Under the pieces are notes generated by a model. The model was not told the DNA's origin. It did no database searches and worked only from the letters and a program-made list of their open reading frames with translations. Shown piece by piece: positions 19,901 to 27,453 of a stretch of DNA of 64,000 nt. Location: positions 124,001 through 188,000 of the forward strand of contig CAVSPO010000014.1 in NCBI GenBank assembly GCA_963730005.1, given 5' to 3'. The translations under genes and the position numbers were made by a program. The stretch's first letter is position 1, and each line of letters opens with the position of its first letter. The DNA comes from CAVSPO01 sp963730005. GTDB lineage: Bacteria; Actinomycetota; Actinomycetes; Propionibacteriales; Propionibacteriaceae.

Positions 19901-21452
19901 GCGGCGGGTTGGTGACCTGGGCGAACAACTGGGCGAAGTAGTCGAACAGCAGCCGCGGGCGATCGGACAGCACGGCAACCGGGGTGTCCGAGCCCATTGA
20001 ACCGATCGGCTCGGCTCCGGTCTGGGCCATCGGGGCGATGATCAGTTTGAGCTCTTCATGCGTCACGCCGAAGACCTGCTGACGGCGGGTGACCGATGCG
20101 TGACTGTGCACCACGTGTTGCCGTTGGGGGAGGTCCTCCAGCTCGAGGCGTTCCTCGATCCACTCCCCGTACGGGTGCGCGGCCGCCAGATCCGCCTTGA
20201 TCTCGTCGTCGTCCACCAGGCGGTGCTGGGCCAGGTCGACCAGCAGCATGCGGCCAGGTTGCAGGCGTCCCTTCTGGATGACCTTCGCCTGGTCCATGGG
20301 CACCACGCCGGCCTCGGACGCGAAGACGACCAGTCCGTCGTCCCTGACCCAGAAGCGGCCGGGGCGCAGGCCGTTGCGGTCGAGCGTCGCGCCGATCAGC
20401 GTGCCGTCGGTGAAGCAGACGGCGGCGGGACCGTCCCAGGGCTCCATCACACTGCTGTGGAAGCTGTAGAAGGCACGGCGAGCGGGGTCCATCCGGGTGT
20501 GGTTCTCCCACGCTTCCGGGATCATCATCAGCACCGCGTGCGGCAGTGTTCGTCCACCGAGGTGGAGCAGTTCGAGCACTTCGTCGAAGGACGCCGAGTC
20601 GGAGCCGGCGGGATTGCAGACCGGGAAGATGCGTTGCAGGTCGCCGGGGATCAGGTCGCTGGCCAGCAGCGCCTCGCGGGCCCGCATCCAGTTGCGGTTG
20701 CCCTTGACGGTGTTGATCTCACCGTTGTGGGCCAGCAGCCGGTAGGGGTGCGCGAGCTGCCAGGACGGGAACGTGTTGGTCGAGAAGCGCGAATGCACCA
20801 GGCACAGCGCACTCTGGGTGCGCTGGTCGAGCAGGTCGGGGAAGACCTCGGCGAGTTGCTGGGTGGTGAGCATCCCCTTGTAGACAGTGGTTCGTGCCGA
20901 CAGCGAGGCGAAGTAGGTGCCGGTTTCATGCTCGGCGCGTTTCCGCAGCGGGTAGACCAACCGGTCCAGGTCAATGCCGCTGACCCCACGCGGGCCCTGG
21001 ACGAAAAGCTGTTCGAAGTGCGGCATGGCGGTCAGCGAAACGGGGCTCAGGGTGGCGCCGTTGGTGGGCACCTCGCGCCAGCCGAGGATGCGCAGGCCTT
21101 CCTCGACGGCGATGTACTCGATCAGTCGCTTGGCCTTGGCTCGTTGCGGGCCATCCTGTGGCAGGAATGCCGTCCCGACGGCGTACAGGCCGACCTGCGG
21201 GAGCTCGAAGTCGACCGTCTCGCGAAACAGCTGGTCGGGGACCTGGATCAGCATTCCCGCGCCGTCACCCGCCGCCTCGTCGGCGCCGGTGGCGCCGCGG
21301 TGGTCCAGGTTCGCCAGGGCCAGCAGGCCAGTGGCGATGATGTCGTGGGAGGGGTCACCGCTCAGGTGCGCGACGAACGCAACGCCGCACGCATCGTGTT
21401 CGAAGTCGTGGCGATACAGGCCCTCATCGGGTCTGTGGGGAAATGTATTCAT
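16932..21452 (-). CDS. gltB: Glutamate synthase large subunit
   Basis: GltB hydrolyses glutamine and uses the ammonia to aminate 2-oxoglutarate. The protein has 1506 residues from ATG 21452, normal for the family. It starts with a class II amidotransferase domain whose nucleophile Cys22 ('HDACGVAFVAH') becomes the N-terminus after removal of a 21-residue propeptide. The central domain, the FMN-binding synthase domain ('GGTGAAPLTSLKHAG', 'CHLDTCPVGVATQN') and the C-terminal GXGXG helix domain follow. An upstream in-frame start (21518) was rejected because GGAG stands just before 21452. Confidence 0.97.
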   Translation of the reverse strand: MNTFPHRPDEGLYRHDFEHDACGVAFVAHLSGDPSHDIIATGLLALANLDHRGATGADEAAGDGAGMLIQVPDQLFRETVDFELPQVGLYAVGTAFLPQDGPQRAKAKRLIEYIAVEEGLRILGWREVPTNGATLSPVSLTAMPHFEQLFVQGPRGVSGIDLDRLVYPLRKRAEHETGTYFASLSARTTVYKGMLTTQQLAEVFPDLLDQRTQSALCLVHSRFSTNTFPSWQLAHPYRLLAHNGEINTVKGNRNWMRAREALLASDLIPGDLQRIFPVCNPAGSDSASFDEVLELLHLGGRTLPHAVLMMIPEAWENHTRMDPARRAFYSFHSSVMEPWDGPAAVCFTDGTLIGATLDRNGLRPGRFWVRDDGLVVFASEAGVVPMDQAKVIQKGRLQPGRMLLVDLAQHRLVDDDEIKADLAAAHPYGEWIEERLELEDLPQRQHVVHSHASVTRRQQVFGVTHEELKLIIAPMAQTGAEPIGSMGSDTPVAVLSDRPRLLFDYFAQLFAQVTNPPLDSIREEMVTSLASSFGPEANLLSAGPQSCHQIVIRYPVLDSDELAKLVRINRDGSLPQFDAHVVRGLYRVLGGHEELERRLDEICVEVSEAIGRGCRTIILSDRHSNIDLAPIPSLLLTSAVHHHLVREKTRTQVGLIVEAGDVREVHHVALLIGFGAAAVNPYLVFESAEDLARRDMFVTVDPEKAVSNVRKALGKGVLKVMSKMGVSTISSYAGAQIYEALGLASGFVDRYFTGTPSRIEGVGLAEIHREVQSRHDLGYPVDRRTLAHRTIDVGGEYKWRREGPPHLFDPETIFRLQYSTREHRYDVFKQYTSRVDNQAKRLMTLRGLLEFDIQNRTPISIDEVEPVSEIVKRFSTGAMSYGSISQEAHETLAVAMNRLGARSNSGEGGEDPERLHDPVRRSAIKQVASGRFGVTSDYLTNATDLQIKMAQGAKPGEGGQLPGQKVYPWVARTRHSTPGVGLISPPPHHDIYSIEDLKQLIHDLKCANPAARVHVKLVAEVGVGTVAAGVSKAKADVVLISGHDGGTGAAPLTSLKHAGGPWELGLAETQQTLLLNGLRDRIVVQVDGQLKTGRDVVIGALLGAEEFGFATTALVVSGCVMMRVCHLDTCPVGVATQNPQLRAQFTGQADHVVTFFEFIAQEVREHLAALGFRSIEEAVGRVEVLRTKRAVEHWKAQGLDLSALLHRVATEGPLHCVTEQDHGLAGKLDNELIRRSGPALTAGQRVSFSVDVANTNRTVGTLLGNAVTRATGGAGLPDDTITISCTGTGGQSFGAFLPRGITLRLIGDTNDYFGKGLSGGRLSVFPADDAPFDAERQTIAGNVIGYGATSGELFIRGLVGERFCVRNSGATAVVEGVGDHACEYMTGGEALILGSTGRNVAAGMSGGIAWVLDLDSGCLNTELVDGVALTDADVDRVAALLQRHFEETGSAVAQALLAAGGATWRGRFTKLLPRDYARVLAARAEAEAAGLSEEATTTKMMEAAHG

Positions 21453-21528
21453 CTGTTCTCCGCTCCAGCGGGCTCTGCGGCAGCCGTCTGATGGACGACC
21501 TTCCTGGCCACACCGCATGGTGTTGGTG

Positions 21529-21534
21529 ACATTA
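21529..21534 (-). promoter_or_regulatory. Possible -10 of gltBD
   Basis: The minus strand reads TAATGT here, with a weak TTTTTC about 17 bp upstream. This would give a leader of about 70 nt before gltB. No nitrogen-regulator site was identified. Confidence 0.3.
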
Positions 21535-21573
21535 GCGGTCGACGGTTCGCGGAAAAAGACGGGAATGTGACGA

Positions 21574-22404
21574 TCAGGTAACGAAGACGCTCACCTGCAC
21601 CGCCACGTCCACCTGCAGATTCACGCAGGCCGGGGCGTGGGCGTGGAATGCGTTGGGTCCCATCTCGACCAGATCCGTCAACTGCTGGCTTGAACAGTGG
21701 ATCGAGTAGGCGACCTGAGACTGGCCGGCCAGCCGGAACCCGGCTGCGCCGAAGCTGGCAGCCAGGTGGCTGGCCTTGTCATGTTCGACACCCAACAGCC
21801 CCAGCTGGTCACGGGCCTGGCGCAGGTGGCCGGCGCTGGGTGTCACCACCACCACCCGGCCGTCGGGCTTCAGCAGGCGCGCGAACTCGGGTGGATTGCG
21901 GGGCGCGAAGACGCACAGCACTGCGTCCAGACAGCCGTCGGCCAGCGGCAGCCCCGCCCAGGTGTCGGCAACGACCGCGGCCAGTCCGGAGCCGGCCGCT
22001 CGCTTCATCGCCGCGGGGGACACGTCTGTGGCCACACCGACTGCGGCGGGCAGGGCTGCCAGGGCGGCTCGCAAGTAGTAGCCCGTACCGGCGCCGACCT
22101 CCAGGACGGTGCGCACCCCGGCCAGTTCTGCGACCGCAGCGTCGGCCACCGGCCGGTAGTGTCCGGTTGCCAGAAAACGTTCGCGCGCGGCGACCATGGC
22201 CGGTGTGTCCGCATTGCGCGGCGGGGCATGGCCGGCCAGATTGACGTAGCCCTGACGGGCGATGTCGAAACTGTGCCCGGACGGGCAGCGCAGCGTCCGT
22301 CCCGTACGGGCCAAGTCCTGGCGGCATTGTGGGCAGCGCAGCAGGCTCAAGGCGGCGTCGAGCGGGATCCGAGGGACGTCGTCCCGCAACTCGATCGGGT
22401 TCAC
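21574..22404 (-). CDS. RlmA-type 23S rRNA (guanine-N1) methyltransferase
   Basis: This is a SAM-dependent methyltransferase of the RrmA/RlmA family, which methylates a guanine near 745-748 of 23S rRNA. The protein has 276 residues. An N-terminal zinc finger is formed by Cys24, Cys27, Cys40 and His44 ('CPQC' and 'CPSGH'), and the SAM site is 'VLEVGAGTGYY'. The Gram-positive members usually methylate G748, but whether this is RlmA(I) or RlmA(II) cannot be read from the sequence. It overlaps the downstream end of the next SDR gene by 4 nt, so they form an operon. Confidence 0.88.
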   Translation of the reverse strand: MNPIELRDDVPRIPLDAALSLLRCPQCRQDLARTGRTLRCPSGHSFDIARQGYVNLAGHAPPRNADTPAMVAARERFLATGHYRPVADAAVAELAGVRTVLEVGAGTGYYLRAALAALPAAVGVATDVSPAAMKRAAGSGLAAVVADTWAGLPLADGCLDAVLCVFAPRNPPEFARLLKPDGRVVVVTPSAGHLRQARDQLGLLGVEHDKASHLAASFGAAGFRLAGQSQVAYSIHCSSQQLTDLVEMGPNAFHAHAPACVNLQVDVAVQVSVFVT

Positions 22405-23159
22405 AGGCAGCGCAGCGATCCGCCGTCGACGGGGATCACACAGCCGGTCACGTACGAGGCGACATCGGACAGCATGAAGGCCGCCACCTGCCCCAGCTCT
22501 TCGGGTGCGCCGGTTCGGCGCAGCGGCACGGCCGACTCAGCTGCCTGGAGCGCGGCTTGCGGGTCGGCGGCCGCGGCCATCATGGTCTTCGTGCGGTCGG
22601 TCGCCATCCACCCCGGCATCAGGCCGAACACCCGGCCACCATCCGGACCGATCTCGTCGGCGAGCTGCTTGATCAGCATGCCCAGGCCCGGGCGGAAACC
22701 GTTGGATATCGCCAGCTCGTTCATGGGTGACTTCACCGAGGTCGACAGCACCAGACCCAGCCGGGCCGACTTGTTGACGGCCAACACGGCACGCACCGAA
22801 CGCAGGGCTGCCATGAACACGTACTCGAACGCGTCTGCCCACTGCTGGTCGGTGTTCTGGAGCACCCTGCCCTTCGGTGGTCCGCCGACACTGATGAAGG
22901 CGCCGTCGAGGCGTCCGAAGGACGTCAGGGCAAGATCCACCGCGCGTTGCGGGGTGTCGGCGGCGCCCAGGTCGGCGGTCAGTGCCACGGCGTGGTCGGC
23001 CCCGCCGAGGTTCTGCACAGCCAGCGCCAGAGCTTGCGATCGGCGGGCCACCAGCGCCACCCTGGCGCCTTCACTCACCAATGAAGTGGCAGTGGCCAAC
23101 CCCAGCCCGGTGCTGGCAGCGGTGACGACGAACACACGGTCTCTGAGTCCCAATTCCAT
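22401..23159 (-). CDS. SDR-fold protein with a replaced catalytic motif
   Basis: This protein of 252 residues has the SDR Rossmann fold: 'VVTAASTGLGLATA' binds the cofactor, and the C-terminal 'PVDGGSLRCL' is typical of the FabG-like group. The active site is unusual. Ser139 is present, but the Tyr-x3-Lys motif is not; Ser152-Asn153 and 'GFRP' stand where it should be. Such variants are known among SDR-like proteins, but their reaction is unclear. ATG 23159 is preceded by 'GAGGATGAGG'. It is the first gene of the pair with the RlmA-type methyltransferase and diverges from fabG. Confidence 0.75.
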   Translation of the reverse strand: MELGLRDRVFVVTAASTGLGLATATSLVSEGARVALVARRSQALALAVQNLGGADHAVALTADLGAADTPQRAVDLALTSFGRLDGAFISVGGPPKGRVLQNTDQQWADAFEYVFMAALRSVRAVLAVNKSARLGLVLSTSVKSPMNELAISNGFRPGLGMLIKQLADEIGPDGGRVFGLMPGWMATDRTKTMMAAAADPQAALQAAESAVPLRRTGAPEELGQVAAFMLSDVASYVTGCVIPVDGGSLRCL

Positions 23160-23239
23160 GGCCTCATCCTCGCAAGCCCGACAAGGTTCTGGAACAAACA
23201 TTGTGGGGGAGGATGAAAGATGCGGGCGGTCGGGGCGGA

Positions 23240-23245
23240 TAGAGT
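23240..23245 (+). promoter_or_regulatory. Leaderless -10 box of fabG-fabI
   Basis: TAGAGT, then 6 nt, then GTG at 23252. No ribosome site precedes the GTG. Confidence 0.5.
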
Positions 23246-23251
23246 CCGAGT

Positions 23252-23986
23252 GTGACTGATTCTCTCAAGACCAATCCCGCGATCGGACGTGTCGCTGTCA
23301 TCACCGGCGCGGCTCAGGGTATCGGGGCCCGCGAGGCCGAGGTGCTTCGTGATGCCGGCTATCGCGTCGCCAATCTCGACCTGAGGCCCTCCATCGCCGA
23401 AGGTGTTCTGAACGTGAGCTGCAACACCACCGATGCCGGTCAGGTCGACGCCGCCTTCGCCGAGGTCGAGGCCCAACTCGGCCCGGTCGAGGTGCTGGTT
23501 GCCAACGCCGGGATCACCAGGGACACGCTGGCGATGCGGATGCAGGACGACGACTGGGCGTCGGTCATCGACGTGAACCTGACCGGCACCTTCCTGGTGG
23601 TTCGTCGGGCGCTGCGGCAGATGATCAAGCAGCGTTTCGGCCGCATCGTGGTGACCTCCTCGGTGGTGGCCCTCTACGGCTCGGCCGGCCAGGTGAACTA
23701 CGCGTCCAGCAAGGCCGGTGTCATCGGGATGGCTCGCAGCCTCGCCCGCGAGGTGGGCAGCCGTGGCGTCACGGTCAACGCCGTCGCCCCAGGTTTCATC
23801 GAGACCGCCATGACCGGGGTGCTGGATGACGACCAACGCAAACGGTACGCCGAGATGATTCCGGCCGGCCGGATGGGTTCGGTCGACGACGTTGCCGCTG
23901 CGGTGAGGTTCCTGGTCAGTGACGAAGCAGGCTACATCTCCGGTGCGGTGCTGCCGGTCGACGGCGGCCTGGGAATGGGGCATTGA
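23252..23986 (+). CDS. fabG: 3-oxoacyl-ACP reductase, MabA-like
   Basis: This enzyme reduces 3-oxoacyl-ACP with NADPH in type II fatty acid synthesis. The protein has 244 residues. 'VITGAAQGIGAREAE' binds NADPH, and the active site has Ser in 'TSSVVA' and 'YASSK'. The C-terminal 'PVDGGLGMGH' matches the mycobacterial MabA ending closely. The GTG start at 23252 appears leaderless. fabI starts 1 nt after its stop, the same fabG-inhA pairing as in mycobacteria and other actinobacteria. Confidence 0.92.
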   Translation: MTDSLKTNPAIGRVAVITGAAQGIGAREAEVLRDAGYRVANLDLRPSIAEGVLNVSCNTTDAGQVDAAFAEVEAQLGPVEVLVANAGITRDTLAMRMQDDDWASVIDVNLTGTFLVVRRALRQMIKQRFGRIVVTSSVVALYGSAGQVNYASSKAGVIGMARSLAREVGSRGVTVNAVAPGFIETAMTGVLDDDQRKRYAEMIPAGRMGSVDDVAAAVRFLVSDEAGYISGAVLPVDGGLGMGH

Positions 23987-23987
23987 G

Positions 23988-24761
23988 ATGGGGATCCTGG
24001 ACGGCAAGAACCTGTTGATCACCGGTGTCACGCTCGACACCTCGATCGCCTTCGCCACGGCCAAGGTTGCCCAGCAAGAGGGCGCCAACGTGATCGTCAG
24101 CAACTTCGGCCGGGCGATGAGCCTGACCGGCAGGGTGGTCAGGAAGCTTGATCCGGTGCCCGATGTGCTTGAGCTGGACGTGTCCAACCAGGAGCATCTC
24201 GACGGCTTGGCCGACGTCTTGCGCGACCACGGTTTCAACCACCTGGACGGAGTGCTGCATTCGATCGCCTACGCCAATCCGGAGCGCGCGCTCGGCGGTG
24301 CCTTCCTGGACACGCAGTGGGAGGACGTCGCGCAGGCGGTGCAGATTTCCGCGTACTCGATGAAGTCGCTGGCGATGGCCTGCAAACCGCTGATGGGGCG
24401 TGGTTCCTCGATCATCGGAGTGACGTTCGACGCCACCCATTCCTGGCCCACCTACGACTGGATGGGCGTTGCCAAGGCGGCGCTGGAATCGACCAGCCGC
24501 TACCTGGCGCGCTACCTGGGTCCCGACGGCATCCGCAGCAACGTGGTGGCCGCCGGCCCGATCGACACCATCGCCAAGAAGGCGATCCCCGGCTCCCACG
24601 ACTTCAACTCTGTCTGGGCGGATCGTGCTCCCCTGGACTGGGATCCCACCGATGCTGAACCCGTCGGCAAGGCCATCGTGGCGCTGTTCAGCGACTTCTT
24701 CCCCGCCACCACCGGCGAGATGATCCACGTCGACGGAGGCCTGTTCTCAACCGGCGCCTGA
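23988..24761 (+). CDS. fabI: Enoyl-ACP reductase (NADH), InhA/FabI type
   Basis: This enzyme performs the last reductive step of fatty acid elongation, reducing trans-2-enoyl-ACP. The protein has 257 residues, close to InhA (269). The N-terminal 'LLDGKNL'-like start (here 'ILDGKNLLITG'), 'LDGVLHSIAYA', and the FabI active site Tyr-x-x-Met-x3-Lys in 'YDWMGVAKAALES' are present. The ending 'GEMIHVDGG' is typical. ATG 23988 was chosen because the upstream in-frame start lies inside fabG. No membrane segment. Confidence 0.94.
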   Translation: MGILDGKNLLITGVTLDTSIAFATAKVAQQEGANVIVSNFGRAMSLTGRVVRKLDPVPDVLELDVSNQEHLDGLADVLRDHGFNHLDGVLHSIAYANPERALGGAFLDTQWEDVAQAVQISAYSMKSLAMACKPLMGRGSSIIGVTFDATHSWPTYDWMGVAKAALESTSRYLARYLGPDGIRSNVVAAGPIDTIAKKAIPGSHDFNSVWADRAPLDWDPTDAEPVGKAIVALFSDFFPATTGEMIHVDGGLFSTGA

Positions 24762-24771
24762 GGAGCACCTG

Positions 24772-25833
24772 ATGCCCACGCAGTCGACGAAACAGCTGCA
24801 CGTCTTCGTAGCCACGCCGCTGAGTGACGAGCACGCCCGGCTGATCGAGTCTCTCGAGCCACGGGTGAAGCTGATCCTGGACCACGACCTGTTGCCCCCG
24901 GTTCGCTGGCCCAGCGATCACACCGGTGACCCTGCCTTCAAACGCAGCCCCCAGCAGCAGGCGCGTTTCGAGGAGCTGCGCAACCGGGCGGACGCCTTGT
25001 ACGGCGTCCCGGACGAATCGCCGGCGCAGCTGGCGGACGCGGTGGCGGCGAATCCACGGCTGCGCTGGGTGCAGACCATGGCGGCCGGTGGCGGCGCCAC
25101 GGTCAGGGCCGCCGGTCTCAGTGAGGCGGATCTGGCCCGGGTGGCGTTCACCACTGCAGCGGGTGTGCACGCGCCCAGGCTGGCCGAGTTCGCGCTGCTC
25201 GGGGCATTGGCCGGGCTGAAGGACGTTGCCCGGTTGCAGCGGCTGATGGCGGCCAGGACGTGGGCGGAGCGCTGGGTGATGGGCACCCTGCAGGGCTGCT
25301 CCGTGCTGATCGTGGGCCTGGGGCACATCGGACGCGAGACTGCCCGGGTGTTCAGTCTGCTCGGTGCCGACGTCGTGGCCGTGAACCGGTCGCCACGTCA
25401 GGCTGCGGGGGTCAGGGCCACCTATCCGGTGGAGTGGCTGCCCGACGTCATCGGCCAGGCGGACATCATCGTGTGCGCACTGCCGCAGGCTGTCGGCACC
25501 GACCAGCTCGTCAGCGCAGCGGCGTTGGCGAGGATGCAGCCGGGGGCGATCTTCGTCAACGTCGGCAGGGGCACCAGTGTGGACGAGGCTGCCCTGATCG
25601 AGGCATTGCAGGACGGCAGGATCGGCTATGCCGCCCTGGATGTGGTGAGGGTGGAACCGTTGCCCGCCGACAGCCCGCTGTGGACGTTCGACAACGTCCT
25701 GATCTCACCGCACACAGCGGCCACCAGTGACACCGAGGACCGTCAGATCGCCGAACTGTTCGCGGACAACGCCACCCGCCTGCTGGACGGCCGCGAGTTG
25801 CGCAACGTCGTCGACCCGGTGCTGTTCTACTGA
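24772..25833 (+). CDS. D-isomer specific 2-hydroxyacid dehydrogenase
   Basis: This NAD-dependent enzyme reduces or oxidises D-2-hydroxy acids; the substrate is unknown. The protein has 353 residues. The Rossmann signature is 'VGLGHIGRETARVF', and the catalytic residues are Arg in 'NVGRGTSVDEAAL', Glu in 'VVRVEPLPADSP' and His in 'LISPHTAA'. It starts 10 nt after fabI and is probably co-transcribed, although no link to fatty acid synthesis is evident. It converges with the next gene across 15 nt. Confidence 0.88.
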   Translation: MPTQSTKQLHVFVATPLSDEHARLIESLEPRVKLILDHDLLPPVRWPSDHTGDPAFKRSPQQQARFEELRNRADALYGVPDESPAQLADAVAANPRLRWVQTMAAGGGATVRAAGLSEADLARVAFTTAAGVHAPRLAEFALLGALAGLKDVARLQRLMAARTWAERWVMGTLQGCSVLIVGLGHIGRETARVFSLLGADVVAVNRSPRQAAGVRATYPVEWLPDVIGQADIIVCALPQAVGTDQLVSAAALARMQPGAIFVNVGRGTSVDEAALIEALQDGRIGYAALDVVRVEPLPADSPLWTFDNVLISPHTAATSDTEDRQIAELFADNATRLLDGRELRNVVDPVLFY

Positions 25834-25848
25834 ACGCTCTGGCTGCGG

Positions 25849-26580
25849 TCAGTGCCCTGCTGCTTGTGCTGCGACGGGCCAGGATGCCGCAGAGCAGATG
25901 GTGTCCAGGCAGACCCCATCGAGGCGCTGCAGGTGCTGTTCGCGCTGGGTGACCTCGTGCGAAGAGAACAATTGGTTGCTGGCCTGGAGCCCGTACCGGC
26001 AGGCTTCATGCAGCGCCAAAGCCTTCTCGAGCAGCAGCTGAGCGCCGTGCGGGTACGCAGGACCCAGCCGCGGTCCCAGTCGCTGGCCGGGACGGCTGCC
26101 TGCTGGCGCGCCGAGGGCCGCAAGGTCGCGCTCGACCTCGAGTACAGTCTCGGCCAGGGCGCGGCTTGCCGTGGCCGGTGGCGCTGGCAGCAGGGGAGGG
26201 TCGGCTGGCAACAACGTCCACTGGACGGCCGGACCCACCAGGAACGGCACCCAGGCGACACCCCCGGTGTGCCGGATCACGACTGCCCCGGCCTGCAGCG
26301 CTGCCGCGGTGGTGACTGCCGGCCCGCGCAAGCCCGCCAGCCGTCCTGGGCGCGGTGCCGCCAGCGCCCACGAGGCGCGTTGCCCGTCGCTGTCGAGGCG
26401 CGCGAAGGCCGACCGGATCGGCACACTCTGTGCCGTCTGCAGGCCCAGCACCTGATCAGGGTCGACCACGTGGTGCGGCTGGCCCAGAACCCGGATCTCG
26501 GCTTCCGCCTCCGGAGCCGTGAGGTGCCCGCTGGCCAGCGCGTTCAGCACGCTGGTCAGCCGTAGACAGGTGATGAGCAT
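25849..26580 (-). CDS. Hypothetical protein, function unknown
   Basis: I do not recognise this protein of 243 residues. It starts 'MLITCLRLTSVLNALASGHL', has no membrane segment or signal peptide, and contains two blocks rich in Pro, Ala and Gly around residues 125-175. It ends in an Ala-rich tail. Codon use and GC content match its neighbours. The start at 26580 is supported by a leaderless -10 (TAACGT, then 7 nt). It diverges from the ABC ATPase gene with 58 bp between start codons. Confidence 0.7.
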   Translation of the reverse strand: MLITCLRLTSVLNALASGHLTAPEAEAEIRVLGQPHHVVDPDQVLGLQTAQSVPIRSAFARLDSDGQRASWALAAPRPGRLAGLRGPAVTTAAALQAGAVVIRHTGGVAWVPFLVGPAVQWTLLPADPPLLPAPPATASRALAETVLEVERDLAALGAPAGSRPGQRLGPRLGPAYPHGAQLLLEKALALHEACRYGLQASNQLFSSHEVTQREQHLQRLDGVCLDTICSAASWPVAAQAAGH

Positions 26581-26587
26581 GCCCACC

Positions 26588-26593
26588 ACGTTA
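26588..26593 (-). promoter_or_regulatory. Leaderless -10 box of the hypothetical gene
   Basis: The minus strand reads TAACGT, 7 nt before ATG 26580. It shares the 58-bp divergent gap with the ABC ATPase promoter. Confidence 0.4.
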
Positions 26594-26625
26594 GACGGCA
26601 GGCACACTGCCAGCCCCGCTTCGGG

Positions 26626-26631
26626 TAGGTT
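26626..26631 (+). promoter_or_regulatory. Leaderless -10 box of the ABC ATPase gene
   Basis: TAGGTT, then 7 nt, then ATG 26639. No ribosome site is visible. Confidence 0.45.
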
Positions 26632-26638
26632 CACGGTC

Positions 26639-27445
26639 ATGGTGGCAGTGGTCGTTCTGACGGGTGTGAGTGTGCGGCATGGCGGGGCGACCCTGCTGCA
26701 GGACATCAATCTCACCATCGAGGAAAATGAGCGCTGGGTCGTGCTGGGTCCCAACGGCGCCGGCAAGACCACGTTGCTGGCGTTGCTGAGTGCTCAGCTG
26801 TTTCCCAGCAGTGGCAAGGTCAGTCTGCTGGGTGAGGTGCTGGGCGAGGTCGACGTGTTCGAGCTGCGCCCGCGGATCGGCATTTCCTCGTCGGCGCTGG
26901 CCATGCGTATCGGGAGCGGCGAACGGGTGGGCGACGTGGTGGTTTCGGCCGCCTACGGTGCGGTCGGACGCTGGCGCGAGGAGTACGACAGTGTGGATTT
27001 CCAGCGTGCCGCCGGGCTGATGGCCCAGTTCCGGGTGGAGCATCTGAGCGGACGCAGGTATGGAACCCTCAGCGAGGGGGAGCGCAAACGCGTCGAACTG
27101 GCCCGGGCGTTGATGGCCGACCCGGAACTGTTGCTGCTCGACGAGCCGGGTGCCGGTCTGGACCTGTCGGGCCGCGAAATCCTGGTTTCGATCCTGTCCG
27201 ACCTGGCCATGGACCCGGATGCCCCGACGACAGTGCTGGTCACTCATCACCCGGAGGAGATTCCCCAGGGGATCACACACGCGCTGCTGCTCAACCGGGG
27301 TCGCTCGGTGGCCCAGGGGCCGATCACCGAGGTGCTGACCGATGACAACCTCAGCCACGCTTTCGAGCTGCCACTGCGAATCGGCTTCGACGACGGTCGC
27401 TGGACGGCGCGGGCGCGCCGTCCGCGGGTGGACATGGAGGGCTGA
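26639..27445 (+). CDS. ABC transporter ATP-binding protein, permease not present
   Basis: This is a single ABC ATPase domain of 268 residues with Walker A 'GPNGAGKTT', signature 'LSEGERKR' (a Glu variant of LSGGQ) and Walker B 'LLLLDEPGAGLD', followed by a switch His in 'VTHHPEEIPQ'. It resembles the YlmA/ModF-type stand-alone ATPases. No permease or binding-protein gene is nearby, so a transport role is uncertain. It starts at ATG 26639 and is followed 8 nt later by an RNA methyltransferase gene, probably one transcript. Confidence 0.85.
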   Translation: MVAVVVLTGVSVRHGGATLLQDINLTIEENERWVVLGPNGAGKTTLLALLSAQLFPSSGKVSLLGEVLGEVDVFELRPRIGISSSALAMRIGSGERVGDVVVSAAYGAVGRWREEYDSVDFQRAAGLMAQFRVEHLSGRRYGTLSEGERKRVELARALMADPELLLLDEPGAGLDLSGREILVSILSDLAMDPDAPTTVLVTHHPEEIPQGITHALLLNRGRSVAQGPITEVLTDDNLSHAFELPLRIGFDDGRWTARARRPRVDMEG

Positions 27446-27453
27446 ACGCATCG

